Assembly (NCBI RefSeq): GCF_000282035.1
Contig: NZ_AKKA01000120.1
Coordinates: 117,643 to 181,642, forward strand
Source: Rhizobium sp. CF122
Lineage (GTDB): Bacteria > Pseudomonadota > Alphaproteobacteria > Rhizobiales > Rhizobiaceae
Reading direction: 5' to 3'
Length of the DNA: 64,000 nt
Made by a program: the position numbers and the translations under genes. The notes beneath the pieces were generated by a model. It worked only from the letters and a program-made list of their open reading frames with translations, did not search any database and had not been told where the DNA came from. Shown piece after piece: positions 8,929 to 18,420 of this stretch; position 1 is the stretch's first letter; each line of letters begins with the position of its first letter.

Positions 8929-10173
8929 ATGACGGAATTTGCACCGGATGCCGGCTTCCGCAAGAACCGGAAACTCAAGGCAGCTCTTCTCCGCCACAAT
9001 GCCTTCTCCAAGGCGGGCTTTTCGGAACGGCTCTTTGGCCTGCTGTTTTCCGGTTTGGTCTATCCGCAAATCTGGGAAGATCCCGACCTCGACATGCTGG
9101 CGATGGAGCTTCAGCCGCATCATCGCATCGTGACGATCGGCTCCGGCGGCTGCAACATACTCGCCTATCTCTCCAAAAGCCCGGCGTCGATTGATGTGGT
9201 GGACCTTAACCCGCATCACATCGCCCTCAATCGCCTGAAACTCGCGGCGTTCCGTCACCTTCCCGGACACGCCGACCTCGTTCGCTTCCTCGCCACACCG
9301 CGCGAAACATCGAACAGCCGCGCCTTCGACCAGTTCCTCGCAGCAAATCTCGACGAGACAACCCGGAACTACTGGAATGGCCGCAAGTTCGGCCGTCGGC
9401 GCGTGACGGTTTTCGACCGCAACATCTACGAAACGGGTCTCCTCGGTCGGTTCATCGGTGCAGCCCACCTGCTTGCCCGCCTGCACGGCGTCGACCTGAC
9501 GGAGATGACCAAGACGCGCTCGCTGCGCGAGCAGCGCCAGTTCTTCGACGAGAAGATCGCGCCGCTCTTTGACAAGCCGGTTGTGCGCTGGATCACCGGC
9601 CGCAAGAGCTCGCTGTTTGGCCTCGGCATCCCGCCGCAGCAATACGACGAACTGGCAAGCCTCGCGGCCGACCAGTCCATCGCTCCGGTCCTACGCCACC
9701 GTCTTGAGAAGCTCGCCTGTCACTTCCCCATGCAGGAAAACTATTTTGCCTGGCAGGCGTTCGCTCGCCGCTACGCGCCAAGGGGCGAAGGCCCGCTTCC
9801 GACCTATCTCGAGCCCGCGAACTACGAGGCGATCCGTGCCAATGTGGATCGCGTCAACGTTCATCACGCAAGCTTCACCGAGCTGCTCGCCGGCGAGCCG
9901 GCAGCCTCGCGCGATCGCTATATCCTCCTGGATGCACAGGATTGGATGACGGACCAGCAACTGAATGATCTATGGGCCGAGATCAGTCGCACAGCCCGTG
10001 AAGGCGCTCGGGTGATTTTCCGCACCGCGGCCGAAAAGAGCATCATCGAAGGACGCCTGTCGCCTGCGATCCGCGATCAGTGGACCTACATGGAGGAACG
10101 CTCGATTGAACTGACGGCGCTCGATCGCTCGGCGATCTATGGCGGCTTCCATATCTACAGGAAGACCGCGTGA
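8929..10173 (+). CDS. btaA: S-adenosylmethionine:diacylglycerol 3-amino-3-carboxypropyltransferase
   Basis: A 414-residue DUF3419-family enzyme that transfers the aminocarboxypropyl group of SAM to diacylglycerol, giving diacylglyceryl-homoserine, the first step of the phosphorus-free betaine lipid DGTS at the inner membrane. Seen features include FSGLVYPQIWEDPDLDMLAM near residues 42-62, the nucleotide-binding-like block IVTIGSGGCNILAYLSKSPASIDVVDLNPHH (written in part), and ENYFAWQAFARRY. Its ATG follows GGGTGAAAGACTCAT. The gene overlaps btaB by 4 bp, so both are made together. Regulation by phosphate is suggested by the Pho box upstream. Confidence 0.94.
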   Translation: MTEFAPDAGFRKNRKLKAALLRHNAFSKAGFSERLFGLLFSGLVYPQIWEDPDLDMLAMELQPHHRIVTIGSGGCNILAYLSKSPASIDVVDLNPHHIALNRLKLAAFRHLPGHADLVRFLATPRETSNSRAFDQFLAANLDETTRNYWNGRKFGRRRVTVFDRNIYETGLLGRFIGAAHLLARLHGVDLTEMTKTRSLREQRQFFDEKIAPLFDKPVVRWITGRKSSLFGLGIPPQQYDELASLAADQSIAPVLRHRLEKLACHFPMQENYFAWQAFARRYAPRGEGPLPTYLEPANYEAIRANVDRVNVHHASFTELLAGEPAASRDRYILLDAQDWMTDQQLNDLWAEISRTAREGARVIFRTAAEKSIIEGRLSPAIRDQWTYMEERSIELTALDRSAIYGGFHIYRKTA

Positions 10174-10841
10174 GCGGGGTCGACACGAACCCGGTCGCAA
10201 AGGACGACGACCACGCCGCCCTGATGGACGGCATGTACCGTTATCAGCGCCACATCTATGACCTGACGCGCAAGTATTACCTGCTCGGTCGCGATCAGAC
10301 GATCCGCAATCTGAATGTGCCGGCAGGCGGCACCCTTTTGGAGGTCGGTTGTGGAACCGGCCGCAACCTCGCACTTGCCCATAGATATTATCCGCAGGCT
10401 AAGCTCTACGGGCTCGATATTTCGGCGGAGATGCTGATCTCCGCGCGCAAGACATTCGATACCAAAGCCACGCTCCCTGATTTCCGTGTCGCGGACGCGA
10501 CGGCCTTCACGCCGCGCGAGTTCGGCGTCGGCGGCTTCGACCGCATCCTCATTTCCTATGCGCTTTCTATGATTCCCGACTGGGAATGCGCGATCGACTC
10601 GGCCTTGGCCGCCCTAGCCCCCGGCGGCGAGTTGCACATCGTCGATTTTGGTCAGCAGGAACGCCTGCCGAGCTGGTTTGCGCGTCTTCTCAAGGCATGG
10701 CTGCGAAAATTTCACGTGTCGCCGCGTCCCAATCTGCGGCAGGTTCTTAAGTCTCAAGCCTCTGAAAACCAAGGACGACTGACGTTCGAGACCATCGGCG
10801 GCGGCTATGCCTGGCGGGCTGTCATTGTGACCAAACCTTGA
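10170..10841 (+). CDS. btaB: S-adenosylmethionine-dependent diacylglyceryl-homoserine N-methyltransferase
   Basis: A 223-residue class I methyltransferase that adds three methyl groups to diacylglyceryl-homoserine to give DGTS. The SAM-binding motif I is LLEVGCGTGRNLALA (about residues 52-66), motif II LYGLDISAEML, and post-motif LAPGGELHIVDFG. The start is GTG, overlapping the btaA stop as GTGA, which implies translational coupling. Together the two genes form the complete two-step bacterial pathway that replaces phosphatidylcholine and other phospholipids under phosphate limitation. Confidence 0.94.
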   Translation: MSGVDTNPVAKDDDHAALMDGMYRYQRHIYDLTRKYYLLGRDQTIRNLNVPAGGTLLEVGCGTGRNLALAHRYYPQAKLYGLDISAEMLISARKTFDTKATLPDFRVADATAFTPREFGVGGFDRILISYALSMIPDWECAIDSALAALAPGGELHIVDFGQQERLPSWFARLLKAWLRKFHVSPRPNLRQVLKSQASENQGRLTFETIGGGYAWRAVIVTKP

Positions 10842-10972
10842 CATTTCGCTTGAAACTAACCGAATTTTTACGTTGATATGGGAAATAGAGGGGACATTCC
10901 TCTGCTGGACGCGTTTATCACGAAGGTCGAGCTGTGGGGCAAAAATTCCATTCGTTTCGCGACGGAACATCT

Positions 10973-11770
10973 ATGCGCCGGCTTCTGTTTTGCGTTTTGC
11001 CGTTGGCTGTCATGCTCGCCGGGTGCACGTCATCGGGCTATGACTATCTCGAAACAGCGTCCGTAAAGCCGAAGACGCGCTTCAAGGACACCGATCCTCA
11101 GGACTTCGGAACAAAGCATCCGGAGAAGCAGCCAGTTCACGGCATCGACGTCTCGAAGTGGCAGGGCGATATCGACTGGCAGACGGTCAGGAACTCCGGC
11201 GTCGCTTTCGCATTCATCAAGGCGACCGAGGGCAAGGACCGCGTCGATTCGCGCTTCAATGAGTACTGGCAGCGCGCCCGCGCCGTGGGCATTCCGCACG
11301 CTCCCTATCATTTCTACTATTTCTGCTCGACGCCTGATGAACAGGCCGATTGGTTCATCAGCAACGTGCCGAAAGACTCGATGCGGCTGCCGCCTGTCCT
11401 CGATGTCGAATGGAACTCAGAGTCCAAGACATGCCGTTATCGCCCCGATCCAGCCACGGTGCGCGCACAGCTGCAGCGCTTTATGGACCGCCTCGAGGCC
11501 TACTACGGCAAGCGTCCGATTATCTACACGTCGGTCGATTTCCACCGTGACAATCTCGTCGGCTACTTCCAGAATTATCACTTCTGGGTCCGCTCCGTCG
11601 CCAAACATCCCGAAGTTACCTATGCCGACCGCCGGTGGGCCTTCTGGCAGTACACGTCGACGGGCGTCATCCCTGGTATCAAGGGCCCGACGGACATCAA
11701 TGTTTTCGCCGGATCGACGCAGAACTGGCACAACTGGGTAGCCGCGGTATCCAAGGACACAAATTCTTAG
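10973..11770 (+). CDS. GH25 muramidase lipoprotein (lysozyme-like)
   Basis: A 265-residue glycoside hydrolase family 25 enzyme, predicted to hydrolyse the beta-1,4 bond between MurNAc and GlcNAc. The N terminus is a lipoprotein signal with lipobox MLAGC (Cys near residue 17). The GH25 barrel starts at HGIDVSKWQGDIDW and includes FAFIKATEG, YHFYYF and the catalytic pair DVEWN (Asp and Glu near residues 144 and 146), ending with RWAFWQYTSTG. I chose ATG 10973 since it begins the lipoprotein signal and has GGAAC upstream; an in-frame start at 10934 would add a charged extension. GH25 enzymes are commoner in phages and Gram-positives, yet this lipoprotein form recurs in rhizobia. Confidence 0.88.
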   Translation: MRRLLFCVLPLAVMLAGCTSSGYDYLETASVKPKTRFKDTDPQDFGTKHPEKQPVHGIDVSKWQGDIDWQTVRNSGVAFAFIKATEGKDRVDSRFNEYWQRARAVGIPHAPYHFYYFCSTPDEQADWFISNVPKDSMRLPPVLDVEWNSESKTCRYRPDPATVRAQLQRFMDRLEAYYGKRPIIYTSVDFHRDNLVGYFQNYHFWVRSVAKHPEVTYADRRWAFWQYTSTGVIPGIKGPTDINVFAGSTQNWHNWVAAVSKDTNS

Positions 11771-11852
11771 TAACGTCCCCTCGTCTTTCTTGCTTCCGTC
11801 ACAATCATCTGGGAAATCGACGGAAATTCCATTGACGACGAGGATCGAAACT

Positions 11853-13085
11853 ATGCACCGCTCGCCCGCAAGCCGCACGGCACTTGCACTCCTTTTTGCC
11901 GCCGGTCTTGCCACCGGCGCTGCCGCTCAGACGCCGGCACCGAGTGCACCGGCTTCGCAGGCGGCCGCCCCGGCATGTGATGGTGATCTCGCTGCGTTCT
12001 TGGCCGGCGTAAAGGCCGACGCGATTGCAGCAGGCGCATCCGCAGAAGCCGCCGACAAGGCACTTGAAGGCGCACAGATCGACCAGAAGGTCTTGAGCCG
12101 CGACCGCGCGCAGGGCGTGTTCAAGCAGACCTTCCTGGAATTCTCACAGCGCACCGTCAGCCAGGCCCGCCTCGATATCGGCCGCCAGAAGATGAAGCAG
12201 TATGCGGATGTCTTCGCCCGCGCCGAGCAGGAGTTCGGAGTGCCCGCCGGCGTCATCACGGCCTTCTGGGCCATGGAAACGGATTTCGGCGCTGTGCAGG
12301 GCGATTTCAACACCCGCAACGCGCTCGTGACGCTGGCTCATGATTGCCGGCGCCCCGAGTTGTTCCGCCCGCAGCTGATCGCCCTTATTGAAATGGTTCA
12401 GCATGGTGATCTCGAGCCGGCAACCAACACAGGTGCCTGGGCCGGCGAGATCGGTCAGGTCCAGATGCTGCCCCGCGATATCGTCGCTTACGGGATGGAC
12501 GGTGACGGCGACGGCCATGTGCGCCTCAAGCAGAGCGCTCCCGATGCCATTCTGACGGCAGCAAAATTCATCCAGCATCTCGGCTTCCAAAAGGGGCAGC
12601 CCTGGATTCAGGAGGTCACACTTCCCGAGAGCCTCCCGTGGGAAAAATCCGGTATTGGCGGCCCTATGACGGCCGGCGATTGGTTTGCCCTTGGTGTCAA
12701 GCCGCGTGACGGTAACACGAGCTTCGGCAACCTGCATGCCGACCTGATCCTGCCCCAGGGCCGCCTCGGCCCGACCTTCATCGCTTACCCGAACTTCCAG
12801 ATCTACCTCGAGTGGAACAAGTCGTTCATCTACACGACCTCGGCCGCTTATTTTGGGACCCGCCTCGCCGGTGCCGAGCCCTATCTCAAGGGCGCGCCCG
12901 AACAGGGCCTTTCCAATGATCAGATGAAGGAACTGCAAACGAAGCTCGGAACGCTCGGCCATGACGTCGGCAAGGTCGACGGCATCCTGGGTTCAGGCAC
13001 GCGCGTTGCCATCCAGAAGGAGCAGCAGCGCCTCGGCATGCCGGCCGACGGCTGGGCAACGCCGACGCTCCTTAACTCCCTCTGA
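11853..13085 (+). CDS. MltB-like lytic murein transglycosylase with C-terminal PG-binding domain
   Basis: A 410-residue exported family-3 (MltB type) transglycosylase. A Sec signal ends near AAAQ (residue 26). The catalytic domain (about 45-340) shows FWAMETDFGAVQGDFNTRNAL, with the catalytic Glu near residue 143, and GEIGQVQMLPRDIVAYGMDGDGDG. Residues 345-408 form a PG_binding_1 repeat (LGTLGHDVGKVDGILGSGTRVAI). It cleaves glycan strands to 1,6-anhydroMurNAc. The ATG at 11853 follows GAGGATCG and opens a standard signal peptide. It lies 82 bp after the GH25 gene in the same direction, a plausible joint transcript of two wall hydrolases. Confidence 0.9.
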   Translation: MHRSPASRTALALLFAAGLATGAAAQTPAPSAPASQAAAPACDGDLAAFLAGVKADAIAAGASAEAADKALEGAQIDQKVLSRDRAQGVFKQTFLEFSQRTVSQARLDIGRQKMKQYADVFARAEQEFGVPAGVITAFWAMETDFGAVQGDFNTRNALVTLAHDCRRPELFRPQLIALIEMVQHGDLEPATNTGAWAGEIGQVQMLPRDIVAYGMDGDGDGHVRLKQSAPDAILTAAKFIQHLGFQKGQPWIQEVTLPESLPWEKSGIGGPMTAGDWFALGVKPRDGNTSFGNLHADLILPQGRLGPTFIAYPNFQIYLEWNKSFIYTTSAAYFGTRLAGAEPYLKGAPEQGLSNDQMKELQTKLGTLGHDVGKVDGILGSGTRVAIQKEQQRLGMPADGWATPTLLNSL

Positions 13086-13111
13086 TCGCGCATCTTGAGC
13101 GCACGCCTTCG

Positions 13112-13135
13112 GGCCGGGTTTCACACCCGGCCTGT
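13112..13135 (+). terminator. Hairpin after MltB-like gene
   Basis: GGCCGGGT-TTCAC-ACCCGGCC forms a perfect 8-bp stem 27 bp after the stop. The following TGTTCATTTG is only weakly T-rich, so it may be a weak intrinsic terminator or an mRNA 3'-end stabiliser. Confidence 0.55.
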
Positions 13136-13399
13136 TCATTTGCGCGGATTATTCCATGGTTTCAGACGCTTCAGGCAAAGCCTTCATCTTGCCGCAAGTG
13201 TGAAGGCAGGATCGCCGACTTTAACGGCAGGTTAAAATCTGTGAATATTTTTCTGCGGGAATTTCTTTCGCAATTTCAGTGAATTAGTTGCGGCCCCGCG
13301 TCCGTGATGTGACATTTTCGCCGCAGTGCAGTATAAAATCCGCTTTCCAAGCGACACAATCACGACATATTATCGCACCGTTAACGCGAGGAGACAGAC

Positions 13400-13477
13400 A
13401 TGGGACTTACACAATCCTTGAATGTCCTTTTGGTCAGCGCGGCGTTTGCATTCGTATTGACAATGCTTTTCATCTGA
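13400..13477 (+). CDS. 25-residue small hydrophobic membrane peptide
   Basis: The frame reads MGLTQSLNVLLVSAAFAFVL followed by TMLFI and a TGA stop. It is one predicted membrane helix with a short polar N terminus. A strong ribosome site, GAGGAGA, lies 6 bp before the ATG. The gene sits in a 508-bp gap with its own AT-rich leader (13210-13390) and a strong intrinsic terminator 60 bp behind it, so it has the complete layout of a single small transcription unit. Function is unknown; single-helix peptides of this size usually bind and tune larger membrane proteins. Confidence 0.6.
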   Translation: MGLTQSLNVLLVSAAFAFVLTMLFI

Positions 13478-13537
13478 ACGTCGTGCCGATTGAACAGTGC
13501 CGAGACTCCTGAGTAGCGAAACAGTTCAATGAATCGG

Positions 13538-13575
13538 AAAAGCGCATCCCACGAGGAGATGCGCTTTTCTTTTTG
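13538..13575 (+). terminator. Intrinsic terminator, probably bidirectional
   Basis: AAAAGCGCATC - CCACGAGGA - GATGCGCTTTT gives an 11-bp perfect stem followed by CTTTTTG. It ends the small-peptide transcript. Read on the other strand it lies 19 bp after metF and has AAAAG complement tails, so it can also stop the metF message. Confidence 0.85.
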
Positions 13576-13593
13576 TCTTCCGACAGGAGCAGC

Positions 13594-14493
13594 CTATGCG
13601 GCGGCACCGGCCTTCTTGGCACCGTCCCGCGTGAAGCCGAGATTGGTCAGCACGGCCGAGACGAGCGGCGCACGATTCATGGTGTACAGGTGAAAGTCGG
13701 TGAGCCCGCGACGGGCCAGATCTTCGATCTGTTCGGCTGCAACCTCGGCCGCAACCTTTGCTCTTTCTTCCGGCTTGTCGTCGAAGCCCGCAAAGCGCTC
13801 ATCCAGAAACGCCGGTATGAGAGTGCCGCAGGCGCCGGCGAAGCGCTTCAGCTGCGTCAGGTTCTGGATCGGCATGATGCCCGGCACAACGGGAATATTG
13901 ATACCGGCGGCCCGCACTTGCTCCAGATAGCGTTCGAAATTGTCGTTGTCGAAGAAGAATTGCGTCAGCGCCCGGGTCGCGCCGTTGTCCGCCTTCTGCT
14001 TCAGCATGTCGATGTCGGCAGCGGTATCGCGGCTCTCCGGATGCTTCTCGGGATAGGCAGAGACCGAAATCTCGAAATCGCCAATCTCGCGCAGTCCGGC
14101 AACCAATGCCGCCGCGTTTGCATAGCCGCCGGGATGCGGCTGGTAGGGCGCGCCGACGCCGCCCGGAGCATCGCCGCGAAGCGCTACAAAATGCTTGACG
14201 CCAACCTTGCGGAAGGTCTCGATGACGCTGTGCGTTTCATCCTTCGTCGCCCCGACGCAGGTGAGATGCGATGCGGTGGCAAGGGGAGTCTCGGCGAGAA
14301 AGCGCGAGACGGTCGCCAGCGTCGGTGCCTTGGTGGTGCCACCGGCGCCGTAGGTTACCGATACGAAGTCGGGATCCCAGTCCTGCAGCTCGCTGACCGT
14401 GTTCCACAGCTGACCTTCCATCTCTTCCGACTTCGGCGGAAAGAACTCGAAGGAAATACCGATCTTGCGGCGCGCGGCGCTGTTCAAAGCCAT
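13594..14493 (-). CDS. metF: 5,10-methylenetetrahydrofolate reductase
   Basis: A 299-residue FAD enzyme that reduces 5,10-methylene-THF to 5-methyl-THF, the methyl donor used by MetH. Recognised by GISFEFFPPKSEEMEGQLW at residues 12-30, FVSVTYGAGGTTKAPTL, and HLTCVGATKDE. The start at ATG 14493 has GGGAGA 8 bp upstream and lies 4 bp after the stop of the regulator gene, so both are one operon; in-frame upstream codons would overlap the regulator. Control is expected through the palindrome at 15536-15557, which is shared with metH. Confidence 0.95.
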   Translation of the reverse strand: MALNSAARRKIGISFEFFPPKSEEMEGQLWNTVSELQDWDPDFVSVTYGAGGTTKAPTLATVSRFLAETPLATASHLTCVGATKDETHSVIETFRKVGVKHFVALRGDAPGGVGAPYQPHPGGYANAAALVAGLREIGDFEISVSAYPEKHPESRDTAADIDMLKQKADNGATRALTQFFFDNDNFERYLEQVRAAGINIPVVPGIMPIQNLTQLKRFAGACGTLIPAFLDERFAGFDDKPEERAKVAAEVAAEQIEDLARRGLTDFHLYTMNRAPLVSAVLTNLGFTRDGAKKAGAAA

Positions 14494-14497
14494 ATGA

Positions 14498-15520
14498 TTA
14501 TCTCCCGGCAAATATGGGTTCGGCGCCTTCGCTCGCTGAGGAGGCTATGAGACGCCGGGGGTCGCGCGCAAGCCAGACGGTGACGGTGAGCCCCTGCCCG
14601 CTTTGATGACCCGGATGAAGGTCGACGACCTGCTCGACATCCAGCCCCGCCTTCCGCAGCCAGTCGGATATCGACTGATGCGAGAAGCCGAGGCGAACAT
14701 GCGCATGCTCGTCACGAAGGTATTCCAGCCCATGCGGCGCCAGATCGATGATGACCAACCGCCCGCCCGGCCGCAGCATACGCGCCGCCTCGGAGATCGC
14801 GATCTCGGGCTGATCGAAAAAGTGCAGCACCTGGTGGATCGTGACCACGTCGAAATCCTGCGCCTCGAACGGCAGGTTCAGGATATCGGCTTGACGAACG
14901 GATGCCTTGGTGATCCCTGATTTGTCGAGATTGGCACGCGCCACGCTCAGCATATCGCGGCTGGCGTCCACGCCGATCGCCCGGCGATAGAGGCCGGACA
15001 GGAGTTCAAGGATGCGACCCGTCCCGGTGCCGAGGTCGAGGAGCGAGTCAATCGGCTGGCTGCCGAGCAGCCGAATGACGGCGGCATCGACCTCTTCATC
15101 GGCGGCATGCAGCCGGCGAAGCTCGTCCCACTCGGCGGCGTTGCGGCTGAAATAGGCCTGTGCGCGCTCCGCCCGCTGGCGCTTCACGGCAGCCAGGCGC
15201 TCGCTGTCACGCAGGATCACCGGATCATTCTCGGAAGCATGCGCCAACAGGCTGCGGACGAAAAGGACTGCCTTGCCATCCTGACGCAGCCGGAAATAGG
15301 CCCAGGCGCCCTCCTGGTAGCGGTCGATGAGATCCGCTTCGCCGAGCAGCTTCAGGTGGCGAGAGATGCGAGGTTGGGACTGGCCGAGGATTTCGGTAAG
15401 ATCGGTGACCGTCAGGTCTCCTGCCGCGAGCAGGGCCAGCAGGCGTAGACGTGTCGGCTCACCGGCCGCCCTGAGGACGTCCACCAACGCATCCAGTCCG
15501 AGTCTGATAGGCTCACCCAT
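14498..15520 (-). CDS. ArsR-type regulator fused to SAM methyltransferase domain (SahR-like)
   Basis: A 340-residue fusion. Residues 1-95 form an ArsR winged helix (LTVTDLTEILGQSQPRISRH is the recognition region). Residues 140-320 are a class I methyltransferase fold with motif I LLDLGTGTGRILELL, IGVDASRDML, and LRPGGRLVIIDLAPHG. The whole protein has no cysteine, so the usual thiolate metal site of ArsR sensors is impossible. Known proteobacterial SahR regulators of methionine genes are ArsR-family proteins that respond to S-adenosylhomocysteine. A methyltransferase pocket would suit SAH or SAM sensing here; that is inference. ATG 15520 is chosen because an earlier in-frame ATG lies inside the operator palindrome. 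It is cotranscribed with metF. Confidence 0.85.
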   Translation of the reverse strand: MGEPIRLGLDALVDVLRAAGEPTRLRLLALLAAGDLTVTDLTEILGQSQPRISRHLKLLGEADLIDRYQEGAWAYFRLRQDGKAVLFVRSLLAHASENDPVILRDSERLAAVKRQRAERAQAYFSRNAAEWDELRRLHAADEEVDAAVIRLLGSQPIDSLLDLGTGTGRILELLSGLYRRAIGVDASRDMLSVARANLDKSGITKASVRQADILNLPFEAQDFDVVTIHQVLHFFDQPEIAISEAARMLRPGGRLVIIDLAPHGLEYLRDEHAHVRLGFSHQSISDWLRKAGLDVEQVVDLHPGHQSGQGLTVTVWLARDPRRLIASSASEGAEPIFAGR

Positions 15521-15535
15521 ATCCGATCCAATCAA

Positions 15536-15557
15536 CATATAAAGATATCTTTATGTG
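15536..15557. promoter_or_regulatory. Palindromic operator of the regulator-metF operon
   Basis: The 16-bp core ATAAAGATATCTTTAT (15539-15554) is a perfect palindrome, extended on each side with one mismatch pair. It lies 16-37 bp before the regulator start codon. The same core occurs at 52175-52194 before metH. Its position at the promoter suggests repression and autoregulation by the adjacent ArsR-methyltransferase. Confidence 0.85.
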
Positions 15558-15633
15558 AATCGAGGGGACGTGGCAAGACGCAATTCAATCCGTTCACGAA
15601 ATTAGCTGCTCGGATCGCGACATCAATGCGCGC

Positions 15634-15659
15634 AAAAAAGCCCCGGCGAACCGGGGCTT
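15634..15659 (-). terminator. Intrinsic terminator of ettA
   Basis: On the minus strand AAGCCCCGG-TTCG-CCGGGGCTT followed by TTTT: a 9-bp stem closed by a stable UUCG tetraloop, 27 bp after the ettA stop. A textbook rho-independent terminator. Confidence 0.92.
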
Positions 15660-15685
15660 CAACGCTTAAAACCAATATCCGATGA

Positions 15686-17335
<1,650 letters not shown>

Positions 17336-17528
17336 TGATAATTCGCTCCGCGGGGGATTTAAGTTTTGCCGCTATGTAGGCGAATTGCGCCAAAGGAGCA
17401 ACGCGCGACGGCCAAAAACCGGAGGCTTTTGCGACCGTCGTCGGGATCGGAACCTGGCACGCTGTTCTGTTAGTCGGCTCGTATGGCCTAAAGGTCGACA
17501 GACCGGCCTTGGTTTTCGGTGAGCGGGA

Positions 17529-18263
17529 TCAAAAGCCGGCGGCGTCCACGACGCCCTCATTGCAGCCGAACGACGTCCGCCCTGCCCCTTGGATAAGGTC
17601 GCGCAGGCTCGTTTCGCCATTCGATGTCGCGGCTTCCGAAAGACCGATCGTGAGTTCGCTGATGACGCGGTTTCCACCGGTACGCCGGCAGCTCATCTTG
17701 ACGCGATCTCCGGCGCCAGCGCCAAAGCTTTTATCAAATACGGCCTTGATCGCCTCCGCCGTCAGCGGCTTGCCGATATTGGTCGCGAACAGATCGCGGA
17801 CCGCCGAAGCATTGAGCTCGTCGATCAGCCGGACAGACGTGGCGAAATAGTCGTCGGCACTCAGCTTTGTGCAGGTACCGTGTTTGATCCACTCATGCCG
17901 CTCCAGGCCGGATTGCGTTCCAGGCATCGCCTTTGCGAGTGCGGTCTTGGTCGCAGCAGACAGCTCCACCGCCGGCAGCTTGTTCCAGTCGCCGTCCTTG
18001 TCCGCGGCGCGCAGGTCGCCGGAGACGTCGCAATAATCCTTGCGCATCGGCCATAGCCCGTGCAGCGAGAAATTGGTCGCATCGAACCTGTCCTTGGTCT
18101 GGCTGCTGCATTCCGGTTTGCGCTGGTTGGTTTCGCAAAAGGCAGGCTGCCAGCTGGCAGCCAGAATGAAGCGCGTTCTTCCAGCGCCATCCTGGGCTCC
18201 CGCAACGCCGGCAGCCGCGATCGCAATCAGGAATACTGCCATACGCAGAAATGGATTGCTCAT
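17529..18263 (-). CDS. Secreted ribonuclease T2
   Basis: A 244-residue exported RNase of the T2/I family, which cleaves RNA through 2',3'-cyclic phosphates. The signal peptide spans about 1-24 (FLIAIAAAGVAGAQ). Both catalytic segments are intact: FSLHGLWP (CAS I, His near 66) and ERHEWIKHGTC (CAS II, near 118-128). It probably scavenges nucleotides and phosphate in the periplasm. ATG 18263 has GTGGGGA 6 bp upstream, better than a TTG further up. It is transcribed towards ettA with a 193-bp gap, so separate expression is likely. Confidence 0.92.
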   Translation of the reverse strand: MSNPFLRMAVFLIAIAAAGVAGAQDGAGRTRFILAASWQPAFCETNQRKPECSSQTKDRFDATNFSLHGLWPMRKDYCDVSGDLRAADKDGDWNKLPAVELSAATKTALAKAMPGTQSGLERHEWIKHGTCTKLSADDYFATSVRLIDELNASAVRDLFATNIGKPLTAEAIKAVFDKSFGAGAGDRVKMSCRRTGGNRVISELTIGLSEAATSNGETSLRDLIQGAGRTSFGCNEGVVDAAGF

Positions 18264-18420
18264 TTTCATCCCCACAAGGAACAATTCATGAACAAGAAAT
18301 CACGCCGGCTTTATTTTCACAACCCTCAATCCGTAGGATGCGAAAATCCGGTCGCATAAATATTTGGATGTGTTGCATTTCCCGGGCGATCTGATCTTCT
18401 CCCGCCAATGGGAGGATATG

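Noticed and set aside
14498..15520. Arsenic or metal resistance regulator
   Set aside because: No cysteine in the protein and no ars genes nearby; location with metF favours methionine control.
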